Shown here: positions 6,645 through 7,977 of the stretch, piece after piece | Position numbering within the stretch: position 1 is the stretch's first letter | How the letters are laid out: each line of letters begins with the position of its first letter | NCBI GenBank assembly: GCA_005239585.1 | Contig: SBBU01000252.1 | Span: 1 to 7,977, forward strand | DNA from: Planctomycetaceae bacterium | GTDB taxonomy: Bacteria; Planctomycetota; MHYJ01; SBBU01 | Direction of reading: 5' to 3' | DNA length: 7,977 bases | Translations under genes and position numbers: made by a program | The notes under the pieces: generated by a model | Told to the model about the DNA's origin: nothing | What the model saw: the letters and a program-made list of their open reading frames with translations, nothing else | Database searches by the model: none

Positions 6645-7943
6645 ATGCATGTATACATTGAAAATCTCAAGGGGCACGCGGGACAGCAAGTTGAAATTAA
6701 GGGGTGGGTATATAATAAGCGCTCCAAAGGCAAAATTATTTTTTTATTAATCCGGGATGGAACAGGCATACTTCAGTGTGTAGCTGTCAAAGATGGATTA
6801 GAGGCCGAAATCTTTGATCAGCTTGAAAAAGTACCACAGGAATCTTCTATAATCATAACTGGCACAGTCAGAGAAGACCAACGTGCACCCGGAGGAGTAG
6901 AACTATCCATCTCGAATGCCCAGATTGTACAGACAGCAGGGGCCAACTATCCGATTCAGATCCAGGATGTTGTCCCTGATGTCGGATTTCTCATGAAAAA
7001 TCGGCATTTGTGGCTGAGATCGAAGAAGACTGTGGCATTGATGAGGGTACGATCTGAGCTGGTGCACGCCATGCGCAGATTCTTCGACAGTCGAGGTTTT
7101 GTCTGCATTGACTCGCCCATCCTGACACCTGCAGCCTGTGAGGGGACAACCACTCTCTTCGAAGTTGACTATTTCGGTGACAAGGCATTCCTGACACAGT
7201 CAGGTCAGCTCTACGCAGAGGCAGCAGCGATGGGGCTGGGCCGAGTCTATTGCTTTGGACCAACATTCAGGGCGGAAAAATCCAAGACACGCAAGCATCT
7301 AAGCGAGTTTTGGATGATTGAGCCGGAAGTAGCCTATCTTGAACTAGACGGGCTCATGGAACTGGCCGAAGACTTTATAGTATTCATTGTGCAAGAGGTC
7401 TTGGCAAGGCGTAAAGAAGAGCTCAAGGTCCTTGAACGCGATATCTCAAAATTAGTGGCAACTCAGAAACCATTTCCAAAAATTTCATACAACGACGCAG
7501 TGAAACAGGTAAAGGAGCTGGGTGTTGACTTTGAATGGGGCGCTGATTTCGGCGCGCCGCAGGAGGAGGCGCTTGCATCAAAGTATGACAGGCCGGTGAT
7601 GGTCCACAGATTTCCAGCCAGCGTCAAGGCATTTTACATGCAACCTGACCCAACTGATCCAACCTATGCCATGTGTGTAGATGTAATCGCCCCGGAAGGT
7701 TATGGAGAAATTATTGGGGGAAGTCAGAGGGTTCACGACTATGACATGCTTGAAAGGCGAATCAAGGAACACAACCTTCCTGTAGAACCATTCGAGTGGT
7801 ATCTTGATCTCCGAAAATTCGGGTCTGTCCCTCACGCTGGCTTTGGCGCAGGAGTCGAACGGATTCTAGCATGGATTGTAGGGACCGAGCACATCCGCCA
7901 GTGCATCCCATTTCCAAGAATGCTTTACAAGATTTATCCGTAA
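6645..7943 (+). CDS. asnS: Asparaginyl-tRNA synthetase (EC 6.1.1.22)
   Basis: This cytoplasmic class II enzyme joins asparagine to tRNA-Asn using ATP. With the ATG at 6645 it has 432 residues, the usual length of the compact bacterial form. An N-terminal OB-fold anticodon-binding domain occupies about 1-100 ([15 protein letters not shown] and RDGTG signatures). The catalytic core follows: motif 1 around 146-160 ([13 protein letters not shown]), motif 2 at about 202-227 ([20 protein letters not shown], an AsnRS rather than AspRS pattern), and motif 3 at about 398-409 ([12 protein letters not shown], Arg406). No AspRS GAD insertion is present. The start is uncertain: an ATG at 6603 adds 14 residues ([14 protein letters not shown]) and has GGAG 9 bases upstream, whereas family alignment from memory favours 6645, which has no usable Shine-Dalgarno. 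The gene diverges from the HtrA operon. Its presence implies direct charging of tRNA-Asn, although a transamidation route elsewhere is not excluded. Confidence 0.95.
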   Translation: MHVYIENLKGHAGQQVEIKGWVYNKRSKGKIIFLLIRDGTGILQCVAVKDGLEAEIFDQLEKVPQESSIIITGTVREDQRAPGGVELSISNAQIVQTAGANYPIQIQDVVPDVGFLMKNRHLWLRSKKTVALMRVRSELVHAMRRFFDSRGFVCIDSPILTPAACEGTTTLFEVDYFGDKAFLTQSGQLYAEAAAMGLGRVYCFGPTFRAEKSKTRKHLSEFWMIEPEVAYLELDGLMELAEDFIVFIVQEVLARRKEELKVLERDISKLVATQKPFPKISYNDAVKQVKELGVDFEWGADFGAPQEEALASKYDRPVMVHRFPASVKAFYMQPDPTDPTYAMCVDVIAPEGYGEIIGGSQRVHDYDMLERRIKEHNLPVEPFEWYLDLRKFGSVPHAGFGAGVERILAWIVGTEHIRQCIPFPRMLYKIYP

Positions 7944-7977
7944 ATTCGCTTTTTACTTTTTGCTGTTCGTTTTTCGA
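7944..7977 (+). other. T-rich tail after asnS, no clear terminator
   Basis: The 34 bases after the asnS stop contain three runs of five T (7950-7954, 7957-7961, 7970-7974) but no GC-rich stem before them. A terminator or the next gene may lie just beyond the window. Confidence 0.4.

Noticed and set aside
6645..7943. Aspartyl-tRNA synthetase
   Set aside because: The motif 2 pattern ([16 protein letters not shown]), GEIIGGSQR and the length fit AsnRS; there is no GAD insertion and no archaeal AspRS signature.
7944..7977. Intrinsic terminator of asnS
   Set aside because: There are T runs but no stem of useful length before them within the window.

Overview
The window looks like a chromosomal segment of a Gram-negative-type bacterium with moderate GC content. 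Two predicted lipoproteins and two further proteins with a signal peptide or membrane segment point to a large exported compartment. The mix of bacterial Kelch propellers carrying WGG motifs, HEAT-repeat lipoproteins and HtrA/PDZ paralogs is reminiscent of Planctomycetota or related environmental lineages. That placement is an inference from gene style and is not proven by the sequence. I see no phage, transposon, CRISPR or RNA genes.

Layout. (1) At the left edge, on the plus strand, is the 3' part of a gene whose product has a transmembrane segment, a charged linker, two HEAT-like helical units and a C-terminal seven-bladed Kelch beta-propeller; its true start lies outside the window. (2) Convergent to it, with only 10 bp between stop codons, is a compact three-gene minus-strand operon. 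Read 5' to 3', it encodes an HtrA/DegP-type serine protease lipoprotein with an intact His-Asp-Ser triad and two PDZ domains; a 771-residue secreted protein that I read as two tandem degenerate trypsin-like domains, both lacking the catalytic His, plus two PDZ domains; and a HEAT-repeat lipoprotein. The genes are tightly packed: a strong Shine-Dalgarno 1 bp after the first stop, then a 4-bp GTGA overlap. (3) Divergent from the operon, across a short shared promoter region, is asparaginyl-tRNA synthetase (asnS) on the plus strand, complete, ending 34 bp before the right edge.

The operon looks like an envelope protein-quality-control or sensing module in which one active protease is made together with an inactive, duplicated relative that could serve as scaffold, substrate adaptor or regulator, and with a HEAT-repeat lipoprotein that could provide a docking surface. 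This joint role is inferred from co-transcription and domain content. The neighbouring Kelch protein also has HEAT-like units and may share the same compartment. asnS is a housekeeping gene and only shares the intergenic region. No gene-free stretch exceeds about 115 bp.
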